Notes: generated from the letters alone by a model not told the origin. Counted from the stretch's first letter, positions 52,348 through 61,378 are shown. The stretch: 64,000 nt of DNA from an uncultured Lachnospiraceae bacterium (GCA_910577645.1 CAJTOL010000005.1:1-64000), one strand, 5' to 3'. Numbers and translations are program-made.

Positions 52348-53700
52348 CTATTTCTTCAGCTTGGGATCCAGAGCATCTCTAAGGCCGTCGCCAAAAAGAT
52401 TAAATGCCAGGATCATAGTGGACAGCACTGCTGCCGGAATAATCAGACGGTAGGTATAAGTATACATACCGCTTAAAGCATCGGTAGCCATAGAGCCTAA
52501 ACTGGGAAGAGGGGCAGATACGCCTACTCCCAAATAGGACAAAAAGGACTCCAAAAAAATTGCGGAAGGAATCTGCAAACAGGTAGTTACAACAATCTGG
52601 CCAATACAGTTGGGAAGCAGATGGTTACGGATAATCCGGCCGCCGGAAGCTCCCAGGGCTCTTGCCGCCGTTACATATTCCTGCTCCTTTAGCTGAAGCA
52701 CCTGACCACGGATAATTCGGCTCATGGTTACCCAGTAAAGCATACCAAAGGCAATAAACAAAGAAATCAGGTTAGGGCCTAAAATACCCACAAAGGATTT
52801 TAAAGGACCGCTTCCGGAATTGACATATTCGGTTAAAATCGGTTTTAATGCTGTGGCAATTAAAAGAACCACCAGCATTTCCGGGACAGAATAAATCAGC
52901 TCCACAATCCGCTGCATTACTGCATCCACCTTACCGCCGCAATAGCCGGAAATGGATCCGTATACCGCTCCGATTAACAGTACCAAAAGTGCCGCGCAAA
53001 TACCTACGGACATGGAAACCCTGGCTCCATACATAACACGGACTAAAATATCGCGGCCATACATATCTGTTCCGAAAACATGAGGAAATACGCTTTCCCC
53101 AGCCGCCTTTCTCTCCAGCTCTCCCTTGGAATATCCAAAAATACGGCGCTTGATCCCCAGCTCTTTGCGAAGTACTTCCGGATCTATCTCTTCACTGCTG
53201 TCTGTGTTTTGGGTAGAAACCTTGGCCTGAGCCCGGATCTTTGCCTTATCCACGTTGGACAGCTTTTCTCCTCTGGCAGCCGCTTCTTCTTCCGCCTTGG
53301 CAATCATTTCGTCTACACTTAAAACCTCTGTCTGGGTTCTGGCAGCTATCTCTGCGTCCAAACGATTCTGATCCTCAAGGGCATAGTGGTAAGGATGCAG
53401 ATTTTCGGCGCCTTTATTAAACTCGTCATATCCGTAAGGCATCAAATAAGGTCCTACAAATGCAAACAGGAACAAAAAGATTACCACAGCCAGCGCAACC
53501 ATAGCCACTGTATTCTGCTTCAGCCTTCTCCAGGCGTCTTTCCAATAGGATACGCTGGCCCTCTCCTGAATAAAATCTTCTTTCTCACTCTGGCTGGCCG
53601 GTTCAAAATCTGCCGTTGTCAAACTATTTAAATCCAGCATAGACTCTATATCCGGCTGAAGGGAAACAGGACAGCGTTTTATCTTCTTCTCTCTTGCCAT
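52348..53700 (-). CDS. oppC: Oligopeptide ABC transporter permease OppC, with long inserted loop
   Basis: The C-terminal part (from about residue 205) is a standard OppC: FGTDMYGRDILVRVMYGARVS and the EAA-loop region AARALGASGGRIIRNHLLPN. At 450 aa the protein is about 150 aa longer than usual. A cytoplasmic N-terminus of about 60 residues precedes the first helix (NTVAMVALAVVIF). Between that helix and FGTD lies a charged stretch of about 100 residues (100-205), with helical Glu/Ala/Lys runs such as DEMIAKAEEEAAARG, expected outside the cell. The insert may contact the binding protein; that is inference. Confidence 0.92.
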   Translation of the reverse strand: MAREKKIKRCPVSLQPDIESMLDLNSLTTADFEPASQSEKEDFIQERASVSYWKDAWRRLKQNTVAMVALAVVIFLFLFAFVGPYLMPYGYDEFNKGAENLHPYHYALEDQNRLDAEIAARTQTEVLSVDEMIAKAEEEAAARGEKLSNVDKAKIRAQAKVSTQNTDSSEEIDPEVLRKELGIKRRIFGYSKGELERKAAGESVFPHVFGTDMYGRDILVRVMYGARVSMSVGICAALLVLLIGAVYGSISGYCGGKVDAVMQRIVELIYSVPEMLVVLLIATALKPILTEYVNSGSGPLKSFVGILGPNLISLFIAFGMLYWVTMSRIIRGQVLQLKEQEYVTAARALGASGGRIIRNHLLPNCIGQIVVTTCLQIPSAIFLESFLSYLGVGVSAPLPSLGSMATDALSGMYTYTYRLIIPAAVLSTMILAFNLFGDGLRDALDPKLKK

Positions 53701-53702
53701 AC

Positions 53703-54650
53703 TTATTTTCCCCCTTTCGTCAGATGGATTCTGGGATCTGCTACCTTATATAACAGATCTACCACAGCATTCATCAAAATAATAAAAGTAGCCAGAAAAA
53801 TGGTGGTTCCCATAATAACCGGATAATCCCGGTTCTGGATAGACTGGACAAAATAACGTCCCAGCCCGGGAATAGAAAATACACTCTCTACAACGAAACC
53901 GCCGCAAAGAGTAAATGCCACCTGCGGCCCCAGATAGGTAATAACCGGTATCAAAGCATTTCTTAATGCATGTTTAAAAATAATCTTGCTGTTTTTTAAC
54001 CCTTTTGCCCGGGCAGTTTTAATATATTCCTGATTTAAAGAGTCCAGCATGGCGGAACGGGTCTGACGCGCAGTATAGCACATAGGATAAAAGCCTAAAG
54101 CAAAACATGGAAGCACATAGGATCGCCATCCTGCCGCCGGATCAAAAATCGTAGGAAAAAGCTTGAGAGACGCAATACCGCCTGCCAGAGTTACCAGCAG
54201 GATGGATGCCACTACAAAGCTGGGAGTGGAAATTCCCAAAGTACAAACTACCCGAAGAATACTGTCTGTAAGTTTCCCTCTCTTAAAAGCGGCCAGACAG
54301 CCTAAAGGAACCCCTACCAAAACAGCCCAGCTAAGGGCCAAAGCGCCTACTTTAGCCGAAACCGGAAACATTTCTAAAATAATATTCATAACCGCACGGT
54401 TTTTCTGCATCTTTAAAGATACGCCAAAATCACCGCGAAGCAGATTTTTCAAATAGATCCCCAACTGCACAATAACCGGCTTGTCCAGTCCGTACTTTGC
54501 GTTCAAAGCCGCCAGGGTAGCTTCTGAAGGATTTTTCTCGCTGAGCCAGGGGCTTCCTGGAACTGCATTCATCAGCAGGAATGTAATGCAGGTTACTAAG
54601 AAAATCGTAACCACTGCCATTCCGAGTCTTTTTGCAAAATATTTGCCCAT
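53703..54650 (-). CDS. oppB: Oligopeptide ABC transporter permease OppB
   Basis: The 315-aa permease has the OppB N-terminus (YFAKRLGMAVVTIFLVTCITFLL) and the EAA-type motif TARAKGLKNSKIIFKHALRNALIP. Six helices are expected. It is the first gene of oppBCDFA. The leader at 54693-54748 can fold into a stem-loop. Confidence 0.94.
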   Translation of the reverse strand: MGKYFAKRLGMAVVTIFLVTCITFLLMNAVPGSPWLSEKNPSEATLAALNAKYGLDKPVIVQLGIYLKNLLRGDFGVSLKMQKNRAVMNIILEMFPVSAKVGALALSWAVLVGVPLGCLAAFKRGKLTDSILRVVCTLGISTPSFVVASILLVTLAGGIASLKLFPTIFDPAAGWRSYVLPCFALGFYPMCYTARQTRSAMLDSLNQEYIKTARAKGLKNSKIIFKHALRNALIPVITYLGPQVAFTLCGGFVVESVFSIPGLGRYFVQSIQNRDYPVIMGTTIFLATFIILMNAVVDLLYKVADPRIHLTKGGK

Positions 54651-54692
54651 TTTATCACACCCTATTTTTACTTATAAAAAAGTCTTTCTTTC

Positions 54693-54748
54693 GCCTGACT
54701 ACAGCCTGTTTTGGAGTTTTTTCTCTCTGTTTCCAGAGATTGTCAGGC
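54693..54748 (-). other. Structured leader upstream of oppB
   Basis: GCCTGAC (54693-54699) pairs with GTCAGGC (54742-54748). Inside, on the minus strand, TCTCTG-GAAA-CAGAGA forms a hairpin with a GNRA loop (54724-54739). No known riboswitch was recognised. Confidence 0.35.
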
Positions 54749-54798
54749 CAATAAAGACATTTGTTTTCGTAGAAAGCACAAATTACTGCTAAAAAGCA

Positions 54799-54852
54799 GG
54801 GGTGTCGCAACATGAAACAAGGCAATTTCTGTTATCGTCTTGCGGCATCCCC
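54799..54852. repeat. TGCCGCAAAATGAA inverted repeat, copy 3
   Basis: GGGGTGTCGCAACATGAAACA and the complement of the right arm (GGGGATGCCGCAAGACGATAACA) align with few changes. It lies after tsf. On the minus strand CTGCTTTTTAG follows, so it may terminate tsf. Confidence 0.55.
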
Positions 54853-54886
54853 TTTTTTAAATCATCTTATTCATTTTAAGACAGGA

Positions 54887-55822
54887 CTATTTTCCCATCT
54901 GCTTTGCAACTTCCTCTGCAAAATTCTCCTCTTTCTTTTCCATACCTTCGCCGGTCTCAAAGCGTACAAACTTCTTAACTGCGATCTTGGCGCCGTTTGC
55001 CTTTGCAACTTCCTCAACATACTTGGCAACGGTCTGCTTGCCGTCCTCAGCCTTTACATATACCTGATCTAACAGGCAGATTTCCTTTAATTCTTTGTTA
55101 ATACGGCCCATTACCATACCGTCAATGATCTTATCATTGGCATCCGGCTTCTCATTTCTTGCTGCTGCTGCAAGGATCTCTTTTTCTTTCTCAATATAAT
55201 CAGCATCTACTTCATTTCTGCTGGTATATAAGGGCTTTAAGGCTGCAGCCTGCATTGCTACATTCTTAGCCATCTCTTTGATTGCATCGTTTACAACATC
55301 TGTCTCAACGTCTACTAAAACGCCAATCTTGCCGCCTGCATGAATGTAGGAAGCAACGAAACCATTCTGCTCTTCAAGGCGCTCAAATCTTCTAATATTC
55401 ATGTTCTCGCCGATTACTGCAATCTGAGCAGCCAGAGCTTCCTTAACTGTTAAAGTCTCATCCTTTGCCCACTTCTCAGCAAAGAAAGTATCCATGTCTG
55501 CTGCAGAGCTGTTTAATGCCTGTGCGGCAACATCTGCCACATAGCCTCTGAACACTTCGTTCTTTGCAACAAAATCGGTTTCTGCATTAACCTCTACTAC
55601 AACTGCCTTCTTGTCATCCTCGCTTACCAAAGTAAACGCAATCCCCTCAGCAGCGATTCTGCCAGCCTTCTTCTGAGCGGAGGCAAGTCCTTTTTCTCTT
55701 AAAAACTCTACTGCCTTGTCCATATCCCCGTCAGTTGCAGCCAGCGCTTTCTTGCAATCCATCATACCTGCGCCAGTCATCTCTCTCAATTCTTTTACCA
55801 TTGCTGCCGTAACTGCTGCCAT
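54887..55822 (-). CDS. tsf: Elongation factor Ts
   Basis: This 311-aa factor exchanges GDP for GTP on EF-Tu. It has VKELREMTGAGMMDCKKAL, the TDFVAKNEVF motif and a dimerisation domain. The start is ATG 55822 (MAAVTAAM), with GGAGG nine nt upstream; the ORF to 55837 is longer by five residues. It follows rpsB, but with a strong terminator between them. Confidence 0.96.
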   Translation of the reverse strand: MAAVTAAMVKELREMTGAGMMDCKKALAATDGDMDKAVEFLREKGLASAQKKAGRIAAEGIAFTLVSEDDKKAVVVEVNAETDFVAKNEVFRGYVADVAAQALNSSAADMDTFFAEKWAKDETLTVKEALAAQIAVIGENMNIRRFERLEEQNGFVASYIHAGGKIGVLVDVETDVVNDAIKEMAKNVAMQAAALKPLYTSRNEVDADYIEKEKEILAAAARNEKPDANDKIIDGMVMGRINKELKEICLLDQVYVKAEDGKQTVAKYVEEVAKANGAKIAVKKFVRFETGEGMEKKEENFAEEVAKQMGK

Positions 55823-55968
55823 TTCTAATTCCTCCATCTCTATTTGCTATAAAAATTTCACCGCCTGACAGGCGGCCTAAATTCAGGGTTGCTGTATGCC
55901 CGCACACAGCGATAATCTCAACGAAATCCGTCAAAACGCTTCGCAGCGCTTTTTGCTTGATACTTTGT

Positions 55969-56013
55969 AAAAAAAGATGCTTCAACCCGTATCTTCCAAC
56001 CGGCCGAAGCATC
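55969..56013 (-). terminator. Terminator between rpsB and tsf
   Basis: GATGCTTC and GAAGCATC close a stem around a GC-rich loop, followed on the minus strand by TTTTTTTAC. A second GC hairpin (CCGCCTG/CAGGCGG, near 55861-55875) precedes tsf. Confidence 0.7.
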
Positions 56014-56024
56014 AGTCATTCAAA

Positions 56025-56768
56025 TTAAGCCTCTACATTCTCGTCTGCTTCGATTTCGCCGGCTGCTTCCATATCTGCAAGAGCCTCGCCCTGATTTGCC
56101 TCAATCACTGCATCAGCCATCTTGGAAACGATTAACTTAACAGCTCTGATAGCGTCATCGTTGCCAGGAATTACATAATCCAGTTCTTCCGGATCACAGT
56201 TGGTATCTGCAATGCCGATTAAAGGAATTCCCAGAGTGTGCGCTTCCTGTACGCAGATTCTTTCCTTCTTGGGATCTACTACAAAGATTGCATCCGGAAG
56301 TCTCTTCATCTCCTTGATGCCGCCTAAATTCTTCTCCAGCTTGTCCCATTCTTTCTTTAGCTCAATAACTTCCTTCTTGGGAAGAACGTCAAAGGTGCCA
56401 TCCTCAGCCATGGTCTCAATCTGCTTTAATCTTGCAATTCTGCTCTGGATAGTCTTGAAGTTGGTCAGCATACCGCCCAACCATCTCTCATTTACATAGT
56501 ACATGTTGCATCTCTCAGCCTCAGTCTTAATCGCATCCTGAGCCTGCTTCTTGGTTCCGACAAACAAAACGGTGCCACCGTCTGCTGCGATATCCGCAAC
56601 TGCCTTGTAGGCCTCATCTACCTTGCCTACAGATTTCTGTAAGTCAATGATGTAGATACCGTTTCTCTCGGTATAGATGTAGGGAGCCATCTTAGGGTTC
56701 CATCTTCTTGTCTGATGGCCAAAGTGCACGCCAGCTTCCAACAACTGCTTCATAGAAATTACGCTCAT
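56025..56768 (-). CDS. rpsB: 30S ribosomal protein S2
   Basis: The 247-aa protein has the S2 signatures: MKQLLEAGVHFGHQTRRWNPKM near the start and PDAIFVVDPKKERICVQEA in the middle. The C-terminus is acidic. Promoter at 56890-56918 gives a leader of about 115 nt. Confidence 0.97.
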   Translation of the reverse strand: MSVISMKQLLEAGVHFGHQTRRWNPKMAPYIYTERNGIYIIDLQKSVGKVDEAYKAVADIAADGGTVLFVGTKKQAQDAIKTEAERCNMYYVNERWLGGMLTNFKTIQSRIARLKQIETMAEDGTFDVLPKKEVIELKKEWDKLEKNLGGIKEMKRLPDAIFVVDPKKERICVQEAHTLGIPLIGIADTNCDPEELDYVIPGNDDAIRAVKLIVSKMADAVIEANQGEALADMEAAGEIEADENVEA

Positions 56769-56889
56769 GTTTCTACCTCCGTTTGGTTTTAAACTTCCGC
56801 CTGCATCTCATGCTTCCAGGGAGACCTGAGAGTCTTTTTCAGGCACCTTCCCAAAGAATCCGCAGACGTGTTTTTTCGTAAGCCACTCC

Positions 56890-56918
56890 AATATACCATA
56901 AGTCGCCTTGGCGTGCAA
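56890..56918 (-). promoter_or_regulatory. Promoter of rpsB
   Basis: TTGCAC (56918-56913) and TATATT (56895-56890) are spaced by 17 nt on the minus strand. Confidence 0.7.
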
Positions 56919-56986
56919 GTATTTTTTATTCCTTTTAACTTATTTTTATCAATTCTTTCTCTAAAAAATATCTAAAAATCAAAAAA

Positions 56987-57145
56987 ATGCCGCAAAATGA
57001 AAATCAGAGGCTTTCTATTATTGCTGTCCGCTAACTCTCGCTAAACCTGTACGTTTATGGCAGATTGCATCCGCCACAGCCGTACAGATGTGCTTAAGAT
57101 ACGTATATTCGCTAATAGAAAACCTCTTATTTCGTTTTGCGGCAT
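56987..57145. repeat. TGCCGCAAAATGAA inverted repeat, copy 4 (MITE-like, 159 bp)
   Basis: The arms start ATGCCGCAAAATGAAAATC and, on the other strand, ATGCCGCAAAACGAAATAA, and pair for about 32 bp. The interior of roughly 95 bp codes for nothing. On the minus strand the element ends in a T-run (ATTTTTTTG), so it may end codY transcription. It fills the gap between rpsB and codY, which otherwise holds only the rpsB promoter. Confidence 0.65.
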
Positions 57146-57200
57146 ACCCTTTTCATGGTTAAATATACAGAAAATACTCTGGCAGAAAGTGCTTTCTGTT

Positions 57201-57983
57201 TTACTTTCCGCCATCGGCTTTGATTGACTTCAACTCATCAAATACCACATCATTTAAAACTTTAATGTAAGTTCCCTTCATACCAGAGGAGCGGGATTCA
57301 ATCACTCCGGCGCTCTCAAACTTGCGGAGAGCGTTTACGATAACGGAACGGGTAATCCCCACTCTGTCTGCAATTTTGCTGGCTACTAAGATCCCCTCAT
57401 TGCCGTCCAGTTCTTCGAAAATATGGGTGATGGCCTCCAATTCGGAGAAGGACAGGGTACTGATAGCAGATTTTACAATTTGAACCTTTCTGCTCTCTTC
57501 TGCATTTTCCTCATTTACAGAACGCATCATCTCCAGGCCAACTACTGTGGTTCCGTATTCGCTTACGATAATATCGTCAATATCATACTGGGCATCTGAT
57601 TTGTACATAAACAAAGTACCCAGGCGCTCCCCTGCAATATCAATAGGAGAAATAATTGCCTGATATTTTCTGACATTTTCTTCAGCGAAGCCCAAAGTGG
57701 CCAGATTTACGTTTTCCTTTGTGGACAGCACACTGAGAAGCCGTTCATTAAGCAGCTTATCTACATAATTTCCTACCTGATCCTCAATCAGTTCTTCAAT
57801 CTCATCCACTCCAGGCCAAATGCTGACGCCAAGGACCTTTCCTTTTTTACTGATAACCAGAATATTGGATAACAGAATTTCACTCAGCACCTTGCAAATA
57901 TCATTAAATACAAATTTGTGGGTGTTATTGTTATGCAATAACTTATTGATTTTTCTGGTTTTATCCAGCAACTGTACACTCAT
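57201..57983 (-). CDS. codY: GTP/branched-chain amino acid-sensing global repressor
   Basis: This 260-aa regulator represses nutrient-uptake and biosynthesis genes when GTP and Ile/Leu/Val are plentiful. The N-terminal GAF domain (residues 1-150) and C-terminal winged helix (ASKIADRVGITRSVIVNALRKFESAG) are intact. The start is ATG 57983 (MSVQLL), with GAGGAGG upstream; the ORF to 58001 has no site. A CodY-box-like sequence lies in its leader (58012-58026), suggesting self-control. Confidence 0.96.
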   Translation of the reverse strand: MSVQLLDKTRKINKLLHNNNTHKFVFNDICKVLSEILLSNILVISKKGKVLGVSIWPGVDEIEELIEDQVGNYVDKLLNERLLSVLSTKENVNLATLGFAEENVRKYQAIISPIDIAGERLGTLFMYKSDAQYDIDDIIVSEYGTTVVGLEMMRSVNEENAEESRKVQIVKSAISTLSFSELEAITHIFEELDGNEGILVASKIADRVGITRSVIVNALRKFESAGVIESRSSGMKGTYIKVLNDVVFDELKSIKADGGK

Positions 57984-58011
57984 TTTCCAAAACCTCCTCA
58001 CTCTGTTAAAT

Positions 58012-58026
58012 TGGTTTTCCGAAAAA
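58012..58026. promoter_or_regulatory. CodY-box-like site in the codY leader
   Basis: The 11-nt core TTTTCCGAAAA (58015-58025) matches the centre of the consensus AATTTTCWGAAAATT; the outer bases do not. It lies between the codY promoter and start. Confidence 0.4.
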
Positions 58027-58042
58027 GCTATTTATTGAGTAA

Positions 58043-58071
58043 ATTGTACCATATTTATTCAACATTCACAA
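58043..58071 (-). promoter_or_regulatory. Promoter of codY
   Basis: TTGTGA (58071-58066) and TACAAT (58048-58043) are spaced by 17 nt on the minus strand. Confidence 0.6.
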
Positions 58072-58115
58072 GAGTTTTTGGAAATTTTTAAATTTTTTAA
58101 TAAATACTTCTATTT

Positions 58116-60194
58116 TTATTTAATTTTCTCACGATAACCGCAGGTTTCACTTGCACATACCTTTTGATTTCCTTTTTCTACCATATAGCTGCCACATTCC
58201 GGGCATTTTTCTTTGGAAGGCTTCTGCCAGGACATGAAATCACATTCCGGATTTGCCTCACAGCCATAATACCGGCGCCCCTTCTTCGTCTTTTTAATCA
58301 CCACTTCTTTGCCGCACTTTGGACAGGGTACTCCTATCTTTTCTAAATAAGGTTTGGTATTTTTACATTCAGGAAAGCCAGGGCAGGCCAAAAATTTCCC
58401 GTGAGGCCCATATTTAATTACCATGTTGCGGCCGCAGTGGTCACATATTTCTTCTGTCACCTCATCGGCAATGGTCACAGACTCCAACTCCACCTGAGCA
58501 CTTTTTACCGCTTCATCTAAATCCGGATAAAAATTACGCACCACTGTCTTCCATTCCACGGTTCCGTCCCCCACTTTGTCCAGCAGGTATTCCAGATTTG
58601 CAGTAAAAGCAGTGTCCACAATGCTGGGAAAGCATTGCTTCATCATACCATTTACCACCTCGCCCAGTTCGGTTACATATAAGTTTTTATTCTCCTTCAC
58701 CACATATCGCCGTGCCAAAATAGTAGTAATAGTAGGCGCATAGGTACTGGGACGCCCAATCCCCTGTTCCTCCAGAGCTTTCACCAAGGAAGCCTCTGTG
58801 TAATGGGAAGGAGGCTGAGTGAAATGTTGACTGGGCAGCAATTCTTCCAGCTCAAGCTTCATCCCTGTTTCCAAACGTTCAAGCAGCAGATTGGCCTCTT
58901 CTTTATCCTCTTCCTGGGCATAGACAGACATAAATCCGTCAAAAGCCAGTTTTGATGCAGTTGCCGTAAAGTAGTAAGCTCCGGCTCCGATTTTTACAGC
59001 AGTAGTCTCATAGCGGGCCGAGTCCATACGACTGGCAGCAAACCGCTTCCAGATTAATTGATATAGCCGGAATAAATCTCTCTGCAAGGACTCCTTAATA
59101 ATTACAGGGGTCAGGGAAATATCTGTAGGGCGAATGGCTTCGTGGGCATCCTGGATAATCTTCCCGCTTTTTTTGCTTCCCTGTTCGGCTTTTGCCACAT
59201 ATTGGCTGCCATACTGTGCCCCAATAAACTCCCTGGCAGCCTGATCTGCTTCCTCAGCTACACGGGTAGAATCTGTACGCAAATAAGTAATGAGACCGAT
59301 AGTCCCACGGCCCTTTACCTCTACACCCTCATAGAGCTGCTGGGCCAGACGCATAGTTTTCTGAGTGGAAAAGTTTAAAACTTTAGATGCCTCCTGCTGT
59401 AAGGTACTGGTAGTAAAAGGAATGGGAGCCTTTTTTATTCTCTCCCCGATTTTTAATTCTTCTACAGTATAGGCCTGACCTTCCAGTTTCTCCTGGATCC
59501 CGTCCATTTCTTCTCTGTTTCCAATGGTAATACGGTTGTTTTTATCTCCGTAAAACTTAGCAGTCAAGGCCTTTTTGCTTCCCGGGATTTTTAAAGCAGC
59601 TTCCAGATTCCAATACTCTTCCGGAATAAACGCATCTATTTCTTCTTCTCTGTCACATATCATTCGAAGCGCAACAGACTGGACGCGGCCGGCACTTAAT
59701 CCTCTCTTTACTTTTTCCCAAAGGAGCGGGCTGATTTTATATCCCACCAGGCGATCCAGAATTCTCCGGGCCTGCTGAGCGTCTACCAGATTCATATCAA
59801 TTTCCCGCGGATTTTTAATAGAGTTTTTAACTGCATTCTTGGTAATCTCGTTAAAGCTGATACGATAAATCTTTTTATCCTTTGCCTCATCCAGCTTCAG
59901 CGCTTTCATAAGGTGCCACGAAATAGCCTCCCCTTCCCGATCCGGGTCTGTTGCAAGGTAAATCTTATCCGCCTTTTTCGCCTCCTTGCGGAGCTTGGAT
60001 AAAATATCCCCCTTTCCCCGTATGGTGATATACTTCACTTCAAAGTCATTTTCTGTGTCAATTCCCATTTGGCTTTTTGGAAGATCTCTTACATGGCCGT
60101 TGGAGGCATCTACCTCATAAGTTGAGCCTAAAAATTTTTTAATTGTCTTTACTTTCGCAGGAGACTCCACAATTACCAGATTCTTTGCTGCCAT
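58116..60194 (-). CDS. topA: DNA topoisomerase I
   Basis: This 692-aa type IA enzyme relaxes negative supercoils. It has TOPRIM motifs (LVIVESPAKVKTIKKFL; DPDREGEAISWHL), GLSAGRVQSVALR and the active-site Tyr in ITYLRTDSTRV. The C-terminus has zinc-ribbon units with CDHCGRN, CPKCGKE and CPECGSY. GAGGAG precedes the ATG. It lies 13 nt after dprA, the usual order. Confidence 0.97.
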   Translation of the reverse strand: MAAKNLVIVESPAKVKTIKKFLGSTYEVDASNGHVRDLPKSQMGIDTENDFEVKYITIRGKGDILSKLRKEAKKADKIYLATDPDREGEAISWHLMKALKLDEAKDKKIYRISFNEITKNAVKNSIKNPREIDMNLVDAQQARRILDRLVGYKISPLLWEKVKRGLSAGRVQSVALRMICDREEEIDAFIPEEYWNLEAALKIPGSKKALTAKFYGDKNNRITIGNREEMDGIQEKLEGQAYTVEELKIGERIKKAPIPFTTSTLQQEASKVLNFSTQKTMRLAQQLYEGVEVKGRGTIGLITYLRTDSTRVAEEADQAAREFIGAQYGSQYVAKAEQGSKKSGKIIQDAHEAIRPTDISLTPVIIKESLQRDLFRLYQLIWKRFAASRMDSARYETTAVKIGAGAYYFTATASKLAFDGFMSVYAQEEDKEEANLLLERLETGMKLELEELLPSQHFTQPPSHYTEASLVKALEEQGIGRPSTYAPTITTILARRYVVKENKNLYVTELGEVVNGMMKQCFPSIVDTAFTANLEYLLDKVGDGTVEWKTVVRNFYPDLDEAVKSAQVELESVTIADEVTEEICDHCGRNMVIKYGPHGKFLACPGFPECKNTKPYLEKIGVPCPKCGKEVVIKKTKKGRRYYGCEANPECDFMSWQKPSKEKCPECGSYMVEKGNQKVCASETCGYREKIK

Positions 60195-60207
60195 AACAAC
60201 TCCTCAT

Positions 60208-61323
60208 TCACAGTTTTTTTCTGTAATAGTGATTTGCCTCCTGCACAATGTATCCCTCCAGCTCCAGGTCCAGAAGGATCCCCACACATTCATGCATAGG
60301 CAAACCGCTTTCTTTTACAATCTCTTCGATAAATTTTGGTTGTAAATCCAAGCAAATATACACCTTTTTTTCTTTCTTGGCAAGTCCCTTCTGATTTTTT
60401 TCCTGAATTCTTAACATTTTCCCATGAGTCATCCCGAAATAGTCTAATATATCGCCTACTTCCAAAAGCGGAAACGCTCCCTGCTGAATAAGGCGGTTAC
60501 ATCCGGCGCTTAAAATATCCGTAATCCTCCCGGGAATTGCAAACACATCTTTTCCCTGTTCCAGAGCTGTCTCTGCCGTAATGAGAGAACCGCTTTTCTC
60601 CCGCGCCTCCACCACTATAATAATGTCTGACATCCCACTGATAATTCGATTCCGCATAGGAAAGTTCCCAGGCCTTGGCCTGGTTCCCAAACCATATTCG
60701 GACACAATCCCTCCTGTTCTTTCCATCATCTCGTACAGTTTATAGTTTTCTTTTGGATAGCAGATATTAATCCCGCATCCCAACACTCCGTAAGTGGGTT
60801 TTCCGGCATCCAAAGCTCCCATGTGCCCCGCCCCATCTACTCCTGATGCCAACCCGCTGACGATTTGTACTCCCTGGCTGCTTAACTCTTTTCCCAAAAA
60901 CCTGGCAATCTGGCCTCCATAACTGGTGCACTCCCTGGCTCCCACAATAGCTGCCACCGGGTAATCCCTGTCAGGCAGCCGTCCTTTCCAGTAAAGCCCC
61001 ATAGGTTTTGCTGCAATATTTTGCAGCCCTTTTGGGTATTCCTGGTCAAAGGGTGTGATAAACCGAATGCCTCTTTCCTTTAGTTTCTCATATTCTTCCT
61101 GGATTTCCTGCCTTTTTTCGTATTTTCGGAAGGCATCAAAGCTTTCCGCCTGGGCAGGCTGGAGAAGTCCTTTTTCTCTTAATACTTTTCCTTCTATATT
61201 ATATATACTGACTTTGTCCGGGATACTATTCCATATTTTTTCTACTGTTAACGCACCAAACCCGTTAATCCTTGTAAGCCAAAACAGGCATTGACGTTCT
61301 TCTTTTGTCAGGGGATCAATCAA
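60208..61323 (-). CDS. dprA: DNA-processing protein DprA
   Basis: This protein loads RecA on incoming single-stranded DNA in transformation. The Rossmann-like core has VGARECTSYG, GLASGVDGAGHMGAL and GCGINICYP, with PMRNRIISGMSD. A C-terminal winged-helix-like domain follows. I chose the TTG at 61323 (IDPLTKEER follows), with AGGAGG seven nt upstream, giving 371 aa; the longer ORF runs into a repeat. It lies between comM and topA. Confidence 0.93.
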   Translation of the reverse strand: MIDPLTKEERQCLFWLTRINGFGALTVEKIWNSIPDKVSIYNIEGKVLREKGLLQPAQAESFDAFRKYEKRQEIQEEYEKLKERGIRFITPFDQEYPKGLQNIAAKPMGLYWKGRLPDRDYPVAAIVGARECTSYGGQIARFLGKELSSQGVQIVSGLASGVDGAGHMGALDAGKPTYGVLGCGINICYPKENYKLYEMMERTGGIVSEYGLGTRPRPGNFPMRNRIISGMSDIIIVVEAREKSGSLITAETALEQGKDVFAIPGRITDILSAGCNRLIQQGAFPLLEVGDILDYFGMTHGKMLRIQEKNQKGLAKKEKKVYICLDLQPKFIEEIVKESGLPMHECVGILLDLELEGYIVQEANHYYRKKL

Positions 61324-61330
61324 GTTCCTC

Positions 61331-61378
61331 CCTCCTAGTATAATAGTGAATCGGCACGCGACACCTGGTGTCACCTGC
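61331..61378 (-). repeat. RBS-linked repeat, copy 5
   Basis: The minus strand reads GGCAGGTGACACC, AGGTGTCGCGTGCCGATTC, then CTATTATACTAGGAGG. It gives the dprA ribosome binding site and closely resembles the copy at 20243. Confidence 0.65.
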
